From Gracilaria domingensis (lineage: Eukaryota; Rhodophyta; Florideophyceae; Gracilariales; Gracilariaceae), in assembly GCA_022539475.1 (NCBI GenBank), contig VCMS01000137.1, positions 28,579 to 92,578 of the forward strand: a stretch of DNA of 64,000 nt. The letters are read 5' to 3'. Both the position numbers and the translations under genes were made by a program. Within the stretch, counting starts at the first letter, position 1; each line of letters begins with the position of its first letter. Below, one piece after another: positions 62,538 through 64,000 of the stretch. A model generated the notes under the pieces. The model had not been told where the DNA came from and did not search any database. It saw nothing but the letters and a program-made list of their open reading frames with translations.

Positions 62538-64000
62538 GAGGCGTCACAGCTTCGCTCCCCAGCCGTTAGAATCCTTTCAAGGATAGCGGCTACAACTGAC
62601 GTGAGCTCAGAACACCTTTCGGTTCTACGTCGTCCGTGGATACGGTCCCGTAATCTTCGTATTCCGGAAAGAGTTCTTGTGATGGCCAAGAGAAACTACA
62701 AAGTTTATGCCGATCTTGGCTTGTCTAACCAGTTCATGGTTCGACAGTTGTCTGTGTTGGATACAGGAGCTGCACCGAACCTGATTCACCTTGAGTTGGT
62801 GCCACCCGCGCTACGGGATGAAATTCGTCATGGTCCAGGTTTGGACATCGCGGATGCCAACAATAACCCGTTGCGTACTCTTGGGTACATACCTCTCATG
62901 GTACGATTAGGAACCTGTATGGTTAAAGTGGATTTCATGGTTTGAAAAAGCATTGCCGCACCGGTGATACTCGGTTGTGACTTTTGTGATCGTTTTGTTG
63001 AAGCGATTCGACCTCGAGCTCGAGTTGTTACCATGGATGATGGTTCCGAAATACCGATTGTAAGGAAACCGCTAAAGAGAGCTACACGCAAGCGCGTCCC
63101 GCTCCCTGCTGCACAGGAAGTTCCAACCGTCGACCCGGTATCATCTAAGCTCCATGTGGCTCATGCCATCGCAATCCCTGCGCAATCCCAAGTTTGGGTC
63201 ACCATAACTACTAAGCAGTCTGGTCTACGTGTGGTACAACCATTGCCATCATTGTATGATCAGAAGCAACTCGCTTTAGCGAACGGAGTAATCTCGGTGG
63301 AACCCGACAAACCATTCAGAGTTTTGGTCTCCAACTTTGGCACAACCCGACAGTGGTTAGCTAAAAACCAAATCCTTGGTACCACTCTCCCACACCCTGC
63401 TGCCATCGTACCGACGAAGATACCCGTTGCGGATGTTCTCGGTATAACCGATGCTAAGGAGGGGGAGGGATCAGCGGAAACCGCTTTTACCGCATCGGTT
63501 ACCCCGGCGAGCGAAGTTACCGAATCGCTGGCACCCACCTAGGGTAAAGCGTTGCCACCAGGAACGGAAGATACAGACCCTGTCAAGGAACTGGAACAGT
63601 TGAATTTTGATCATGTACCTGAATCTCATAGAGGTAAGCTAAGAGAAATGTTGAGGGAGTTCACAGCCATGTTAGATGGATCCCTCGGGACAATTGGAAT
63701 CACGGAACACCGTATTGACCTACTCCCAGGTACTAGCCCCATTTCCCAACACCCATACCGGGCTGGTCCCAAAGCTAGGGAAGAAGAGCAATCTCAGGTT
63801 GAGAAGATGTTACGCGCTGGCGTCATAGAGGCGGCTCAATCCGCTTGGGCCTCACCCGTGGTGCTAGTTCCAAAAGCGAACGGATCATGGCGATTCTGTA
63901 TTGATTACCGTCGTCTAAATTCGGTCACCGTCAAAGACGTTTATCCCATACCCAGGATGGACGAATACATTGACTCGCTTGGGAGTGCTACAGTGTTCAC
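62482..64000 (+). pseudogene. pol: Ty3 Pol 5' part: protease and start of RT (element B)
   Basis: Read in the -1 frame from 62478. Protease motif DTGA near 62759, then the linker. TGA at 62943 replaces a Cys codon of A, and TAG at 63540 interrupts the linker; both are in frame with the rest. From 63543 the frame stays open to the window edge and enters RT (ISQHPYRAGPKAREEE, WASPVVLVPKANGSWRFCID, IPRMDEYIDSLGSA). It aligns closely with 1570-3100 of element A. Confidence 0.9.

Larger units (their letters stand above)
59170..64000 (+). mobile_element. Ty3 element B, 5' part, 3' end beyond window
   Basis: 5' LTR/leader, intact gag, then protease and the start of RT, running off the right edge. 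Same family as element C and related to A. It is inserted into the gag fragment of E. Stops in pol (TGA 62943, TAG 63540) indicate that this copy cannot make full Pol. Confidence 0.92.

Overview
The window is eukaryotic nuclear DNA dominated by transposable elements, with a few uninterrupted (apparently intronless) protein genes that carry TATA boxes 70-115 bp upstream of the ATG. Short monoexonic genes between stacks of Ty3 and Copia LTR elements, plus a bacterial-type arylsulfatase, are most consistent with a florideophyte red alga of the Chondrus type. That assignment is inference; no organellar, ribosomal or species-diagnostic gene is present.

Layout. 1-10450 is a Ty3 element (A) entering from the left edge: gag, pol, a small chromodomain ORF, an antisense ORF, polypurine tract and 3' LTR. 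Its LTR ends inside the gag of an inverted Ty3 element (C, 10451-12536), whose own LTR abuts a tRNA-like sequence. 12.6-24 kb is the host gene island: arylsulfatase, an unknown 419-aa protein, a secreted Cys-rich protein, a 353-aa unknown protein and a 117-aa acidic unknown protein. 24-36 kb is a patchwork of a Copia remnant, an inverted Ty3 element of the A type (D), a second Ty3 lineage (F), a permuted Copia element (H) and a further D-type LTR (G). 39-41 kb has a transposase-like ORF. 42698-51184 is a complete Mutator-like element (MULE) with 97/98-bp terminal inverted repeats (TIRs), a perfect 9-bp target duplication, a transposase and an Ulp1-type peptidase ORF. 52.2-58 kb holds a repeat, a Ty3 fragment, an intact jacalin/aerolysin-like gene, a dispersed repeat and a 611-bp MITE. 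58.3-64 kb is a Ty3 gag fragment (E) interrupted by a further Ty3 element (B) that runs off the right edge.

Most notable. (1) Elements A and D both carry, between the chromodomain ORF and the polypurine tract, a long ORF on the strand opposite to pol. The two proteins are strongly diverged yet colinear, so this antisense ORF is an old part of the element. (2) In D the spacer between the convergent ORFs holds 13-bp CCGC-N5-GCGG palindromes repeating every 37-38 bp. (3) A and B share a gag/pol -1 frame arrangement with a stem that keeps pairing through a compensatory change. (4) The MULE couples its transposase to a C2H2-Tudor-Ulp1 protein.

Element names A to I are labels for this window only.
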